From Dehalococcoidia bacterium (GTDB taxonomy: Bacteria > Chloroflexota > Dehalococcoidia > Lucifugimonadales > JAGWBF01): a DNA stretch of 63,868 bases. Numbering within the stretch: position 1 is the stretch's first letter; each line of letters opens with the position of its first letter. Shown piece by piece: positions 49,126 to 59,127 of the stretch. A model generated the notes under the pieces. The model was not told the origin of the DNA and ran no database searches. It saw only the letters and a program-made list of their open reading frames with translations. The position numbers and the translations under genes were made by a program. Location: positions 1-63,868 of the forward strand of contig JAGWBJ010000010.1 in NCBI GenBank assembly GCA_021295955.1, in the 5' to 3' direction.

Positions 49126-50331
49126 CTATGCCCGGGCGGCCCCGTCGGCGGCGGGAGCGGTGGAGCCCGCGGGCGCTGGGGTGGAGGCGTCCCTGGGCCG
49201 GAAGTGGGGCATCACCTCGCTGGAGAGTATCTCGAGCTGCTCCTTGAACTCGGGCCAGGGGGTGCCCTCGGGCCACTGGACCAGGATCTGCTCCAGGCCG
49301 GGGTACTTCTCCTGTATCTCGTGCAGGAAGTTGACGAAGTTCTCGGGAGGGCCGCAGATCCAGGCCTTCTGGGCCACGCCGTCCTCGATGTGGGGGAGGC
49401 GGGTGGGTGCGCCCGGGGTGCCCCAGGGGCGGCCCTGGCGGTCGGCGTAGCGGACGAAGCCGAAGGGTGCGAACCACTTGTAGCGCTCGTCGTGGCTGTC
49501 GCGGACGCGGCGGACGGCCTCCTGCTGGGTGTCTGCGAAGTAGAATCCGACGCTGAGGGCCATGTCCTCTCCGAGCTGCAGGTCCCTGCCGTGGTCGCGG
49601 CAGGCGTCCTGGTACTGGTGGAAGATCCTGTCGACGAGGGTCTCACCGGTGAGGGCGACCATGGCCTTGATGCCCTTGCTGGCCATGTAGTCGATGGACT
49701 TGCCGCTGGCGATGGGCTGCCAGATTTCGACGGGGCGGTTGACGGGCCTGGGAACAAGGGTGACCTCGTCGAGGTCGTAGCCGCGGTAGGGGACGTTGGG
49801 GGGTATGGTGTAGTGCTTGCCACGGTGGGAGAAGGAGTCTTGGTTGAAGGCCTTGAGGATGATCTCCATCTGCTCTTCGAAGAGCTCGCGGTTGGCGTCG
49901 TTGTCGATGACGGGGGCGCCGAAGGACTCGACCTCCCGGGAGTGATAGCCGCGGCCGACGCCGAAGATGACGCGGCCGCCGGTGAGGACGTCGGCCATGG
50001 CGTAGTCCTCGGCGAGGCGGATGGGGTGCCACATGGGGACGATGTTGAAGGCGCAGCCGAACTTGAGCTGCTTGGTCTGGGTGGCGAGGTAGGTGCCCAG
50101 CAGGATCAGGTTGGGGAGGCACTCGTAGCCCTCGCGCTGGAAGTGGTGCTCGGCGGTCCACATGCAGTAGAAGCCGCGGTCGTCCATGAGCTTGGCCAAG
50201 TCCGTGGCGTGGCCCAGGGCCTCTATGAGGCGCTCGTTGGAGAACCTGCGGTCGTTGGCGGGGGTGGCGTCGCGGCCGACGTCTTCGAACTCGATCTGGC
50301 CGACGTAGAGGACGGAGAACTTGTCGATCAT
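49126..50331 (-). CDS. Luciferase-like (LLM class) flavin-dependent monooxygenase
   Basis: The 401-residue protein matches the alkanal monooxygenase alpha-like group: FYCMWTAEHHFQREGY (about residues 54-69), AFNIVPMWHPIRLAEDYAM, DVLTGGRVIFGVGRGYHSREVE (within 113-134) and PVEIWQPIASGKSIDYM. It should use reduced flavin and oxygen on an organic substrate. It differs greatly from the LLM protein at 13563. The C-terminus is a Pro/Ala-rich tail (STPAPAGSTAPAADGA). A -10 box lies at 50368. Confidence 0.9.
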   Translation of the reverse strand: MIDKFSVLYVGQIEFEDVGRDATPANDRRFSNERLIEALGHATDLAKLMDDRGFYCMWTAEHHFQREGYECLPNLILLGTYLATQTKQLKFGCAFNIVPMWHPIRLAEDYAMADVLTGGRVIFGVGRGYHSREVESFGAPVIDNDANRELFEEQMEIILKAFNQDSFSHRGKHYTIPPNVPYRGYDLDEVTLVPRPVNRPVEIWQPIASGKSIDYMASKGIKAMVALTGETLVDRIFHQYQDACRDHGRDLQLGEDMALSVGFYFADTQQEAVRRVRDSHDERYKWFAPFGFVRYADRQGRPWGTPGAPTRLPHIEDGVAQKAWICGPPENFVNFLHEIQEKYPGLEQILVQWPEGTPWPEFKEQLEILSSEVMPHFRPRDASTPAPAGSTAPAADGAARA

Positions 50332-50367
50332 GGGCTCAACTCCGTAGCCGACTGAAGTGCGGCGCTA

Positions 50368-50373
50368 ATTATA
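50368..50373 (-). promoter_or_regulatory. -10 element for the LLM monooxygenase gene
   Basis: TATAAT on the minus strand (50373-50368), 37 bp upstream of the ATG at 50331. No good -35 box is seen. Confidence 0.45.
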
Positions 50374-50378
50374 CCACG

Positions 50379-53300
50379 CTATCTGTGCCATGGCCCCTGG
50401 TAGATGGTGGCGCCGGGGTTCCGGTAGGCGACGCGGGCCAGGCCGTCCTCCACCATGCGGTCGAACTTGGCCAGGGCCTCGGGCGGATAGTAGCTCCGCT
50501 CCAGGTCCCCGACGACCACGTACCGGACCTGGTAGGCGGCAAGCAGCTCCAGGGTGCGGTCCAGGTTGGTGGTGGCGTACATCTCCGTGACGACGGCTAC
50601 GCGGCGGCGGACGGCGTCCTGGTACCGCATGCGCTGCTGGACCTGGTGCCAGGGCCATCCCAGGACGGTGGGGAGGCCGGTGTAGTTGGCGATACGGGCG
50701 CTCCAGTTGTACTGCTCGCCGTGGGCCTCCAGGACCACCGGGGACCCCTGGACGTTGTCCTGGAGCCACCGGATGGCACCGTAGTCCCAGCGCAGCTCGA
50801 TGGCGGGCCCCTCCCGGGAGTAGACGGCCCGTTGCATGAAGTCGGCCCCGTCCAGGGTGACGGTGGATGTGTCGAACCTGTTGGCCAGCCGGGACTTTGT
50901 GCCCAGGACGGGGTACGTGAAGGTCGATGCCAAGGCTATCAGCAGCACCCCCATCCAGATGGCCCGGGCGGGGGAGAGGCGGCGCAGGGAGAAGGCGCCC
51001 AGGCGGGCGAAGTAGTACAGGGCGTAGGCCGACGCCAGGGCGAAGAAGACCCACACCTCCAGGTAGTACTTGAACAGGGTGTTCATGCGCCCGATGTCGT
51101 CCTTGACCCGGATGAACTCGACTCCGATGGCGATGAGGGCGCCCATGACTATCAGCGCCAGGGGCAGCACGGAGTAGGGGACGGGGCCCCGGCGCTGGAG
51201 GAGGGCGTCTCCCGCCGCCCACACCGCCAGCACCAGGACCAGGCACATCAGGGCCGCGGTCCAGTACCCGGCCGCGGCCAGGTAGGCGGCGGCCAGCGCG
51301 CCGGCCACGGCCACGACGGCGGCCCAGGACACGCTCCCCAGGCCCGAGACACTGCCCTTCCATCCGGCCGGGAGCGTCCGGGCATCCCGGAGCCGGAGGG
51401 AGGCGGCCGACGACGAGAGGCGTGCGGCGGCGGCCTGCACCGTCCCGAGGATGCGGCGCCGGGACAGGTACGCCAGGAAGCTGACGATGACGAACAGGAA
51501 GAGGCCGTGGATGCCCAGGAAATTGTGCAGCGGGGTCTGCCATCTTGCCACGTCGATGCCCGTCGGATAGGGGTGGTAGCTGTCATGGAAGGGGAGGAAG
51601 GCCAGGATGCCAACGACGACCGTAGCGGCGGCCAGGACGGCGAACCTCAGAGCCATGGCCGGCGGCGTGCCCTCTTTCAGGTACACCGCCACCGCCAGGA
51701 GCGCCAGGGACAGCAGCACGTAGGCCGGGTAGTCCCAGCTATTGATGGCCCACAGGGCGCCCACCGCCAGACCCAGCGCCGCCACGGTGGCCGCCAGCCA
51801 CCGGCGCCCTCCCCCTTTCAGGCCCACCAGCAGGCTGAACCCCAGCCCCAGGGCGAGGAGGGTGAAGGGGATGACGATGAGGTGGGCGTGGAGGTCGGCG
51901 AAGAGAAAGGTGAAGAAGGGGAACTCCGTGATGTGGTGGCCGATCTCCGGGCCTCGGTCGTCGGGAAGCCAGAAGGTGAGGGCCGACGGGGTCACCTCAT
52001 CGGACACGGGGAGCATGCGGCTGCTGCGCCAGAAGTCCGAGATGTGGGCCAGAGGGGGAAAGTCGTGACCGCGGAACACGGTGTTGAACCCGCTTCGGAC
52101 CACCTGCACGATCTGGTCCAGGTTGCCGGCCACCGCCACCAGCAGGCCTCCCATGGTCCCGGCGGCGACGGGACCCCAGGCCACGCCCATCCGCCAGGGC
52201 CCCCAGGCCCTGCCCAGCCATGCGCCGGCCGGCCGCCACCAGGGCTCCCCACCGGAAGGGGCCTCGGGGGACTCCGACCTCGACGGGGGAGGAGGCTGCG
52301 CCTCGTTCCTCTCCTCCGGCGGAGAGGGGTCTGCGGGCGCCGCCCGGTCCCCCTTGGCCCTGAGCCCGGCGGCCCCGAGCCCGGCGGCCAGGTTGTACAC
52401 CAGCGAGTAGGCGGCGGTGACGGTCAGGGCGAACAGCATGGGCACCGCCAGGTTGTAGGCCACCGAGGGCACGATGCCGGTGGCCTTGACGAAGGTCGCT
52501 ACTACGAACTGCCCCCAGTAGTAGTAGTTCAGGTACCCCCCGGCGAACCACGGGTCGTAGGGGGGCATGTAGGTGGACCGGAGCACGGCGTTCAGGTAGG
52601 CGAAGTCCATGGGCTTCTCGCCGCCCAAGTACGGGTGCCACAGGTCGGGGTTTGCGGCCCTGACGGCCACGAAGGCAAGGAAGGCCGCCAGGAAGAGGGC
52701 CTCGCCCACCGCCAGCAGTCTCCAGCTCCGGCGCAGGAAGTCCCGGACCTCTTGCCACCGGGTCACCAGCACGGCGAGGGAGAGGGAGGCCACTGCCAAC
52801 ACTCCCACCAGTACGGATACCCTGGAGAAGCTCATCCAGCCAAGGCTGGCCAGCAGCCACGCCACGTAGGCCACGCCCAGGATACCCAGTATTCTGGCCA
52901 GGACCATGCCGCGGTCGGGCAGCGGGCGGAACAGGAAGAGGGCCAGGGGCAGTGCGGCCAGGTACATCAGCTCCAGCAACAGGAGCCAGGCCAGCACCGG
53001 GACCGCGTTGGTCCAGCTATCGCGGCTGACGATCTCGGACCAGGTGCCGCCCTCCCTCTGGTGCTGTTCCAGGTCCGGGCCCATCATCAGGCCCAGCTCC
53101 CGGCCGCCGTCGGGCAGGCCCTCGGTCAGGAGCTGGAACAGCCGGTCGTGGGAGAACCGTCCCTCGTTCCTGAACAGGATTACCTTGGGGTGGTCGTATC
53201 CCACCACGTTCTCGTCGGCGTACCCCAGGTCCAGCGTGACCCCCTCCGGGGCCATCGCCGCTATCGACTCCGGCTCCGGGATGCCCGCCCGTCCGAAGGT

Positions 53301-55040
53301 GTCGTCGACCAGCGACACCCCGAACAAGCGTGGGTAGGTGGTGAAGACCGCTTCGGGCGCGTATCCCAGGTCCCCGGAGAACAGGAGACGGTAGTACCGG
53401 GAGCTCATGGGGTACCGCTCAGGCACCCTGGAGACGCTGCCGTAGGTCCGGTTGCTGTAGAAGACCAGGTAGTCCCCCCGGTCCAGGTGCTCCGCGATGA
53501 GGGCCATCTTTCCATGGTTGTCGGGGTCGTAGATGGGAACCTGCCGGACGGCGTACCCGTAGATGTCGGGGATCCCCTCGTCCCAGTGGTTGTCGGTGAC
53601 GATGGTGGAGCCCCGGGGCACGTTCTCGTTGATCCACCGGGATGCCTTGACGGCGGGATGGGGCTCCCGGTAGACCCGCTCGAAGGCCAGCGCGTACAGG
53701 CCCGTGCCCAGGACCACGACGACGGTCAGCGCGACGGCCCCCTTGGGCAGGTGCCTGCACGCCAGCCTGGCGACGGCAGGGACCTCCCGGCCCCGGGCCG
53801 CCACCCGGGCCGCCAGCTCCCTCGAATGGTCGATGGACCACACCATCATGGACGCGCCCATGAGAATGAGGAAGGGCATCAGGGGGAAGGTGTACCGGAG
53901 GAACTTGACCTCGAAGCTGGCCAGCATCAGGAAGTTGGGCACGACCCATGCCAGGAGCAGGAGCTGGCCTGGCCGAGAAGGCCCTCCCCGCGTGGCATGC
54001 CACGCGGTGAATAGCAGTCCCGCCCAACCCACGATTCCCAGGGGCAGCCCCAGGGCCCACACCGTGGTCTGCTTCAGCTCGTAGAGGAAGGGAGTCGAGT
54101 CTATGTACTGGACCGTGAACGGCACCGTCCCCGCCGTCCGGGCCATGTTCGCCTGCCACGAGGTCTCGCCGATGAAGTTGGTGAAGTCCATCAGCGCGTA
54201 GGGCATGGTGACGGCGAACACGCCCAGGGCAACGGCGCCGGCCGCCGCCGCGTGTCCGGCCACTTGGACCACCTGCGCCGAGGAGGGCCGGCCCCCCCCC
54301 CCGTCGGGTCCCTGGAACAGCCGGTGCCCGTAGGCTACCGCCAGGGGCAGCACCAGGGGCAGGACGCTCACCTTGGGGGCCACCGCCAGCCCTACGAGGA
54401 CCCCCAGGAGCAGCGAGTCCCGCAGCCTGCGACGCTCCATCATCCGCAGCATGGCCCAGAAGACCGTCGTCAGGAAGAAGACCGACAGGGGCTCGGGCCG
54501 GTAGAAGTGGGCGTGCTGGATGTGGACTACGGCCAGGGCGACCAGCGCCGACGCCAGCAGGCCGACGCCCCGGCCCCATATCCGTCGACCCAGGACGTAG
54601 GCCATGAACACCGTGCCCACGTCGGCCAAGACCATGATGCTGCGCCCGGCATACCCCATGGCCGACAGGGAGCCCATGTCCGTGAACGGCTCGACCACGA
54701 ACCGCACGGCCACGATGAGGTAGATGAGGATGCTGCCCAGGGGGAACCAGTGGGGGTTCAGGGGGCTCTCGTCGGCGTCGAAGAACGTCAGGACAGACGG
54801 AAGCCCGGGCTCTGTCTCCGGGCGGTCCCTGAGGCAGTCCAGGTGTCCCGGGGCCTGGGTCAGCACCCGGTACATGCAGTCCGACTGCATGTATATGGAG
54901 CGCTCGTCGGGATGGAAACCGTAGCCCTGGTCCCAGCCCATCCCGTAGACGCGCAGGCCCAGGGCGACCAGGAGGATGACAGGCAACAGGAGCACGGGGG
55001 ACATTCCCGACAGATGCTCCTGAAGCCTAGGCCAGCGCAT
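50379..55040 (-). CDS. Giant DUF2298 (Chlor_Arch_YYY) multi-membrane protein with glycosyltransferase-like N-terminal half
   Basis: The 1,553-residue protein has some 25-30 hydrophobic segments. The N-terminal half (about residues 1-600) looks like a GT-C/PMT-type transferase: HPDERSIYMQ near residue 43-52, LVALAVVHIQHAHFYRPEPL, and a soluble C-part. The second half is the DUF2298/YYY domain, with WFAGGYLNYYYWGQF (about 818-832) and DLHAHLIVIPFTLLALG. This domain is known mainly from Chloroflexota and Archaea and may handle lipid-linked sugars. The linker contains a Pro/Glu/Ser-rich stretch (about 895-935). Confidence 0.85.
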   Translation of the reverse strand: MRWPRLQEHLSGMSPVLLLPVILLVALGLRVYGMGWDQGYGFHPDERSIYMQSDCMYRVLTQAPGHLDCLRDRPETEPGLPSVLTFFDADESPLNPHWFPLGSILIYLIVAVRFVVEPFTDMGSLSAMGYAGRSIMVLADVGTVFMAYVLGRRIWGRGVGLLASALVALAVVHIQHAHFYRPEPLSVFFLTTVFWAMLRMMERRRLRDSLLLGVLVGLAVAPKVSVLPLVLPLAVAYGHRLFQGPDGGGGRPSSAQVVQVAGHAAAAGAVALGVFAVTMPYALMDFTNFIGETSWQANMARTAGTVPFTVQYIDSTPFLYELKQTTVWALGLPLGIVGWAGLLFTAWHATRGGPSRPGQLLLLAWVVPNFLMLASFEVKFLRYTFPLMPFLILMGASMMVWSIDHSRELAARVAARGREVPAVARLACRHLPKGAVALTVVVVLGTGLYALAFERVYREPHPAVKASRWINENVPRGSTIVTDNHWDEGIPDIYGYAVRQVPIYDPDNHGKMALIAEHLDRGDYLVFYSNRTYGSVSRVPERYPMSSRYYRLLFSGDLGYAPEAVFTTYPRLFGVSLVDDTFGRAGIPEPESIAAMAPEGVTLDLGYADENVVGYDHPKVILFRNEGRFSHDRLFQLLTEGLPDGGRELGLMMGPDLEQHQREGGTWSEIVSRDSWTNAVPVLAWLLLLELMYLAALPLALFLFRPLPDRGMVLARILGILGVAYVAWLLASLGWMSFSRVSVLVGVLAVASLSLAVLVTRWQEVRDFLRRSWRLLAVGEALFLAAFLAFVAVRAANPDLWHPYLGGEKPMDFAYLNAVLRSTYMPPYDPWFAGGYLNYYYWGQFVVATFVKATGIVPSVAYNLAVPMLFALTVTAAYSLVYNLAAGLGAAGLRAKGDRAAPADPSPPEERNEAQPPPPSRSESPEAPSGGEPWWRPAGAWLGRAWGPWRMGVAWGPVAAGTMGGLLVAVAGNLDQIVQVVRSGFNTVFRGHDFPPLAHISDFWRSSRMLPVSDEVTPSALTFWLPDDRGPEIGHHITEFPFFTFLFADLHAHLIVIPFTLLALGLGFSLLVGLKGGGRRWLAATVAALGLAVGALWAINSWDYPAYVLLSLALLAVAVYLKEGTPPAMALRFAVLAAATVVVGILAFLPFHDSYHPYPTGIDVARWQTPLHNFLGIHGLFLFVIVSFLAYLSRRRILGTVQAAAARLSSSAASLRLRDARTLPAGWKGSVSGLGSVSWAAVVAVAGALAAAYLAAAGYWTAALMCLVLVLAVWAAGDALLQRRGPVPYSVLPLALIVMGALIAIGVEFIRVKDDIGRMNTLFKYYLEVWVFFALASAYALYYFARLGAFSLRRLSPARAIWMGVLLIALASTFTYPVLGTKSRLANRFDTSTVTLDGADFMQRAVYSREGPAIELRWDYGAIRWLQDNVQGSPVVLEAHGEQYNWSARIANYTGLPTVLGWPWHQVQQRMRYQDAVRRRVAVVTEMYATTNLDRTLELLAAYQVRYVVVGDLERSYYPPEALAKFDRMVEDGLARVAYRNPGATIYQGPWHR

Positions 55041-55178
55041 TCATACCTCTGGAGGTGCTCCCAATGGACGGGACTATTCTAGCAACCCCATATACGACGG
55101 TAAACCAAATGAGGATGCGGGACGCTCCCATTCCGTCATCCCTCAGAAAACGGGGAGCGGCCTCAGTGGCGCCGCACT

Positions 55179-55207
55179 TTGCCTCCCCGCCCCCGCCCCT
55201 GTATAAT
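55179..55207 (+). promoter_or_regulatory. Promoter of the hydantoinase fusion gene
   Basis: TTGCCT (55179-55184), 17 bp, TATAAT (55202-55207). The leader then contains an inverted repeat at 55229-55246. Confidence 0.65.
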
Positions 55208-55228
55208 GCCCCCCGGCACCCCCCTGGG

Positions 55229-55246
55229 TTCCCGCCTCCGCGGGAA
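55229..55246. repeat. Dispersed inverted repeat in a 5' leader
   Basis: TTCCCGC-ctcc-GCGGGAA followed by TGACGACG; between promoter and start of the hydantoinase gene, so it would be transcribed as a hairpin. Confidence 0.6.
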
Positions 55247-55301
55247 TGACGACGTTGGAGCTAGAGGCGGGAACGACGGGCTTAACGGAGGAAGCGCGAA
55301 T

Positions 55302-58300
55302 ATGCTACGAGTAGGCGTCGACATCGGCGGCACCTTTACCGACCTCATGACCTTCGACGAGTCATCCGGAAGCGTCTCCCGCACCAAGGTTCCCACTACT
55401 CCCAGAGCCCCCGACGAGGGCCTGCTGAGCGCCTGCCGGGACGCCGGGGTGGACATGGCCCAGGTCTCTCACTTCGTCCACGGAACCACCCTCGTCACCA
55501 ACCTGGTCATCGAGCGCGCCGGCTCCAACGTCGGCCTCATCACCACCAAGGGGTTCCGGGACGTGCTCCTCCTCCAGACGGGCCAACGCTCCACCAATTT
55601 CAACCTCCAGTGGGAGAGAAACAGGCCCCTGGTCCCCCGCCACCTCATCGTCGGCGTCAACGAGCGCACCGACAAGAACGGCAACGTCGTCACCCCCCTG
55701 GACGAGGACGAGGTGGCCCGGGCCGTCGGCTACCTGATGGAGAAGGGCGTCGAGTCCGTCGCAGTCTGCCTCTTCAACGCCTACATCAACGGCGACCACG
55801 AAAGGCGCATCGGCCAGATCCTCCAACAGCAGGCCCCCCATGCCTACGTGTCCCTGTCGTCCCAGGTGGACCCCCGCATACGCGAGTACCCCCGCGCCAG
55901 TACCACCGTCCTCAACGCCTACGCCATGCCCAAGGTCTACGGCTACGTCGACCGCCTGGAGAAAGCCCTCTCCCAGGAGGGCGACGGCGGCCCGCCCGGC
56001 GGCGGCGTCAGGTACATGCACTCCGGCGGCGGCGTTATCCCCTCCTCCGTGGCAAGACAGCGCCCCATCTCCCTGGTCGAGTCCGGCCCCGCCGCCGGCG
56101 TCCTCGCCTGCCGCTACCTGGGCCAACGCCTGGGCATCCAAGACATCATTACCGCCGACATGGGCGGCACCAGCTTCGACGTCTGCATGATCCGCGGCGG
56201 CACCCCCGAGATCAAGGACACCACCGACGTTGAGTTCGCCATCCCCGTCAGGAGCGACAGCATAGACGTCGTCTCCATCGGCGCCGGCGGCGGCAGCATA
56301 GCCTGGGTCGACGAGGGCGGCACCCTTCAGGTCGGCCCCAGGAGCGCCGGCGCCGACCCCGGACCCGCCTGCTACGGCGCCGGCGGCACCGAGCCCACCG
56401 TCACCGACGCCAACCTCGTCCTGGGCCTCCTGGACGCCGAGAACTTCCTGGGAGGCCGCTCCAGGCTCGACCCCTCCCAGGCCGAGAACGCCATCGCGCC
56501 CATCGCAAAGCACTTCGGCATGCCCACCCACCAGGCCGCCCGGGGCATATACGACATCGTCAACGTCAACATGGCCCAGGCCGTCCGCCAGGTCACCGTC
56601 CAGAAGGGCATCGACCCCCGCGAATTCACCCTCATCCCCTTCGGCGGCGCCGGTGCCCAGCACGCCATAGACACCGCCCGGGAGCTGGACATCTCCTCCG
56701 TGCTCTTCCCCGTCAACGCCAGTACCCTCTCCGCTCTGGGCATGCTCACCGCCGACCTCACCTACACCGAGTCCCGCACCCTCTCCCAAGCCCTGAGCGA
56801 CCTGACCACGGAGTCCCTCCAACGGGAGTTCCAGGCCCTCGAAGCCCGGGCCACGGCCTCCCTCCAGGGCGAGGAGGCCGGCCTGACGGGCACCGAGGTC
56901 TCCTGGATGACCGACGCCCGCTACGTGGGCCAGTCCTGGGAGATCCGCGTGCCCATCGACCCCAACAAACTCAGCCACGACGGCGTCTACGAGGCCTTCG
57001 AAAACGTCTACCGGCAACGGTACGGCATGGTCCTGGGCGACCCCATCGAGCTGGTTAACATCCACGCCACCGCCACCGGGCGCATCCAGTCCCTGGAGCT
57101 GCCCAGGGACTCGGTCGGCCCCACGACGGAGACGCCCACACCCAAGGGGCGACGGAAGACCGCCTTCTACGACGACCCCGTCCCAGTCTACGACCGGGAG
57201 ACGCTCAGGCAGGGCATGACCATCCCAAGCCCCTGCATCGTCCAGGAGGTGGACAACACCATCTTCCTCCCCCACGGCTGCACCTCCCGAGTGGACGAGT
57301 ACGGCAACATCCGCACCACCATCACCGAGACCACCGCCCGCAAGGTCGAGGAGCTGGACCCCTTCACCGCCGAGATCATCCGGTCCTACCTCATCTCCAC
57401 CGTCGAAGAGATGATGAAGAGCACCACCTCCGCGGCCTACTCCAGCACCTTCGCCGAACGGCTGGACTTCACCTGCGGCGTCTTCGACTCCCAGGGCCGC
57501 ATGGTCGCCCAGTCCCAGGGCATCCCCACCCACGCCGGCACCATGATGGACTCCATGATGGCCTGCATAAACGCCTTCGAAGGCACCTTCCAGGAGGGCG
57601 ACGCCGTCATCCTCAACGACGTCTACCAAGGCGGCTCCCACCAGCCCGACGTCATGATAATGCGCCCCATCTTCTACGAGGGACGGCTCATCGCCTTCTC
57701 CGCCAACCGCGGCCACTGGACCGACATCGGCGGCATGACCGCCGGCGGCTTCTCCGGCACCGCCCGCCATGTGGTCCAGGAGGCCCTGAACATCCCTCCA
57801 GCCAAGATCTTCGAGGCCGGGGTCGTCAGCGTGCCCATCCGCGACTTCATACTCAAGAACGTCCGGATACCCCACCAGATATGGGGCGACATCCAGTCCC
57901 AGATGGCCGCCAACCTCACCGCCGAGCGCAGGCTCAAGACCCTCATCGAGAAGTACGGCCTGGAGATGGTCCTCAATGGCATGGACGCCGCCCTGGACTA
58001 CGGCAGACGCCGCTTCCGCCAGAAGCTCCTGGAGATGCCCGACGGCAAGGGTAAGGCCGTGGACTTCATCGACACCGACGGCTACACCGACCACCTGTGG
58101 CGCGTCGAGGTGGCCGTGGAGAAGAAGGGCGACCGGATCAAGATAGACTGCACCGGTTCCGATCCCCAGACCTACGCCGTGGTCAACTCCAGCCTGGTGT
58201 CCTCCAAGGCGAACATCTACGTGGCCATCATGTCCGTGGTGGACCCGGGCAGCTTCATCAACTCGGGCGTCACCGAGATGATCGACCTGGTCCTGCCCCA

Positions 58301-59099
58301 GGGGTCCATCGTCAACCCCAACTACCCGGCCCCCGTGTCCGCCGGCTGGTACGCCATGCTGGTGCTCTGCGACGCCACCATCGCCGCCTTCGGCGACTGG
58401 CTCCCCGACCGGGTGACCGCCTCCAGCCACGGCGACCGGGACAACACCACCTGGTGGGGCTTCAACCCGGAGACTGGCAAGGAGTGGGTGTGGTACTGGA
58501 GCCAGCACGGAGGGGCCGGAGCCCGGGCGACCAAGGACGGCGAGGCCGTCGCGCCCAACCCCCGGAACAACTCCAGGATACCCTCGCTGGAGCTGTGGGA
58601 ACGGGAGTACCCGGTGCTGTTCAAAGGGTACGAGGCGGCCCAAGACTCGGGAGGGCCCGGCAGGCAGCGGGGCGGCCTGGCGGGGTACCAGGAGTTCCTG
58701 CTGATGGAGGATGCCCTGTTCAGCGCGGCGTCCACCCGCCACATACTGAAGCCCAAGGGCATCTTCGGCGGCGGCGGCGGCGCTGTCCACGCCTTCGTGC
58801 GAGTGGACGACGGCAATCCCAGGACCATCCAGGAGCTGTTCGACCTGCCCTCCCCCTCCAAGTTCTCCAACCTGTCCATGAAGAAGGGCGGGGTGTTCGC
58901 CTGTGCGTCCGGCGGAGGGGGCGGGTACGGAGACCCCCTGGAGCGGGAGGTGGAGAAGGTGGAGCTGGACGTGCTGGAGGGGTACGTCTCCCTGGAGGGC
59001 GCCCGCCGGGACTACGGCGTGCACATAGACCCGGACACGGGCAAGGCCGACCGGGCCAGGACCGAGGAGCTGCGGAGGGAGATGCGGGCGGCCCGGTGA
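55302..59099 (+). CDS. Hydantoinase A-B fusion / 5-oxoprolinase-like protein
   Basis: The 1,265-residue protein joins HyuA (about residues 1-680) and HyuB (about 700-1,250) in one chain, as in eukaryotic 5-oxoprolinase. HyuA shows RVGVDIGGTFTDLMTFDES, VHGTTLVTNLVIER and ITADMGGTSFDVCMI (ATPase/actin-like). HyuB shows DPFTAEIIRSYLISTVEEMM and GASGGGGGYGDPLEREVE-like glycine loop near the end (CASGGGGGYGDPLERE). It would hydrolyse a cyclic amide with ATP: hydantoin, N-methylhydantoin or 5-oxoproline; acetone carboxylase is a related alternative. ATG at 55302 follows GGAGG. Confidence 0.9.
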   Translation: MLRVGVDIGGTFTDLMTFDESSGSVSRTKVPTTPRAPDEGLLSACRDAGVDMAQVSHFVHGTTLVTNLVIERAGSNVGLITTKGFRDVLLLQTGQRSTNFNLQWERNRPLVPRHLIVGVNERTDKNGNVVTPLDEDEVARAVGYLMEKGVESVAVCLFNAYINGDHERRIGQILQQQAPHAYVSLSSQVDPRIREYPRASTTVLNAYAMPKVYGYVDRLEKALSQEGDGGPPGGGVRYMHSGGGVIPSSVARQRPISLVESGPAAGVLACRYLGQRLGIQDIITADMGGTSFDVCMIRGGTPEIKDTTDVEFAIPVRSDSIDVVSIGAGGGSIAWVDEGGTLQVGPRSAGADPGPACYGAGGTEPTVTDANLVLGLLDAENFLGGRSRLDPSQAENAIAPIAKHFGMPTHQAARGIYDIVNVNMAQAVRQVTVQKGIDPREFTLIPFGGAGAQHAIDTARELDISSVLFPVNASTLSALGMLTADLTYTESRTLSQALSDLTTESLQREFQALEARATASLQGEEAGLTGTEVSWMTDARYVGQSWEIRVPIDPNKLSHDGVYEAFENVYRQRYGMVLGDPIELVNIHATATGRIQSLELPRDSVGPTTETPTPKGRRKTAFYDDPVPVYDRETLRQGMTIPSPCIVQEVDNTIFLPHGCTSRVDEYGNIRTTITETTARKVEELDPFTAEIIRSYLISTVEEMMKSTTSAAYSSTFAERLDFTCGVFDSQGRMVAQSQGIPTHAGTMMDSMMACINAFEGTFQEGDAVILNDVYQGGSHQPDVMIMRPIFYEGRLIAFSANRGHWTDIGGMTAGGFSGTARHVVQEALNIPPAKIFEAGVVSVPIRDFILKNVRIPHQIWGDIQSQMAANLTAERRLKTLIEKYGLEMVLNGMDAALDYGRRRFRQKLLEMPDGKGKAVDFIDTDGYTDHLWRVEVAVEKKGDRIKIDCTGSDPQTYAVVNSSLVSSKANIYVAIMSVVDPGSFINSGVTEMIDLVLPQGSIVNPNYPAPVSAGWYAMLVLCDATIAAFGDWLPDRVTASSHGDRDNTTWWGFNPETGKEWVWYWSQHGGAGARATKDGEAVAPNPRNNSRIPSLELWEREYPVLFKGYEAAQDSGGPGRQRGGLAGYQEFLLMEDALFSAASTRHILKPKGIFGGGGGAVHAFVRVDDGNPRTIQELFDLPSPSKFSNLSMKKGGVFACASGGGGGYGDPLEREVEKVELDVLEGYVSLEGARRDYGVHIDPDTGKADRARTEELRREMRAAR

Positions 59100-59127
59100 C
59101 GGGCGCCCAACCCCTGGATTCAGGACG

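Noticed and set aside
48611..49450. Apparent 279-codon gene in the gap before the LLM monooxygenase
   Set aside because: Its product is translated inverted-repeat DNA (for example VVPAKAGTHG and DSSLRLRSVRND) and runs antisense into a conserved gene.
50385..54014. Open frame of about 1,200 codons antisense to the DUF2298 gene
   Set aside because: GC-rich third positions leave long antisense frames; its product is low-complexity Gly/His/Val/Asp with no domain, while the other strand encodes a clear membrane protein.
55362..59024. Open frame of 1,220 codons antisense to the hydantoinase fusion
   Set aside because: Low-complexity product rich in Gly, Val, His and Asp; mirror of a well-conserved gene.
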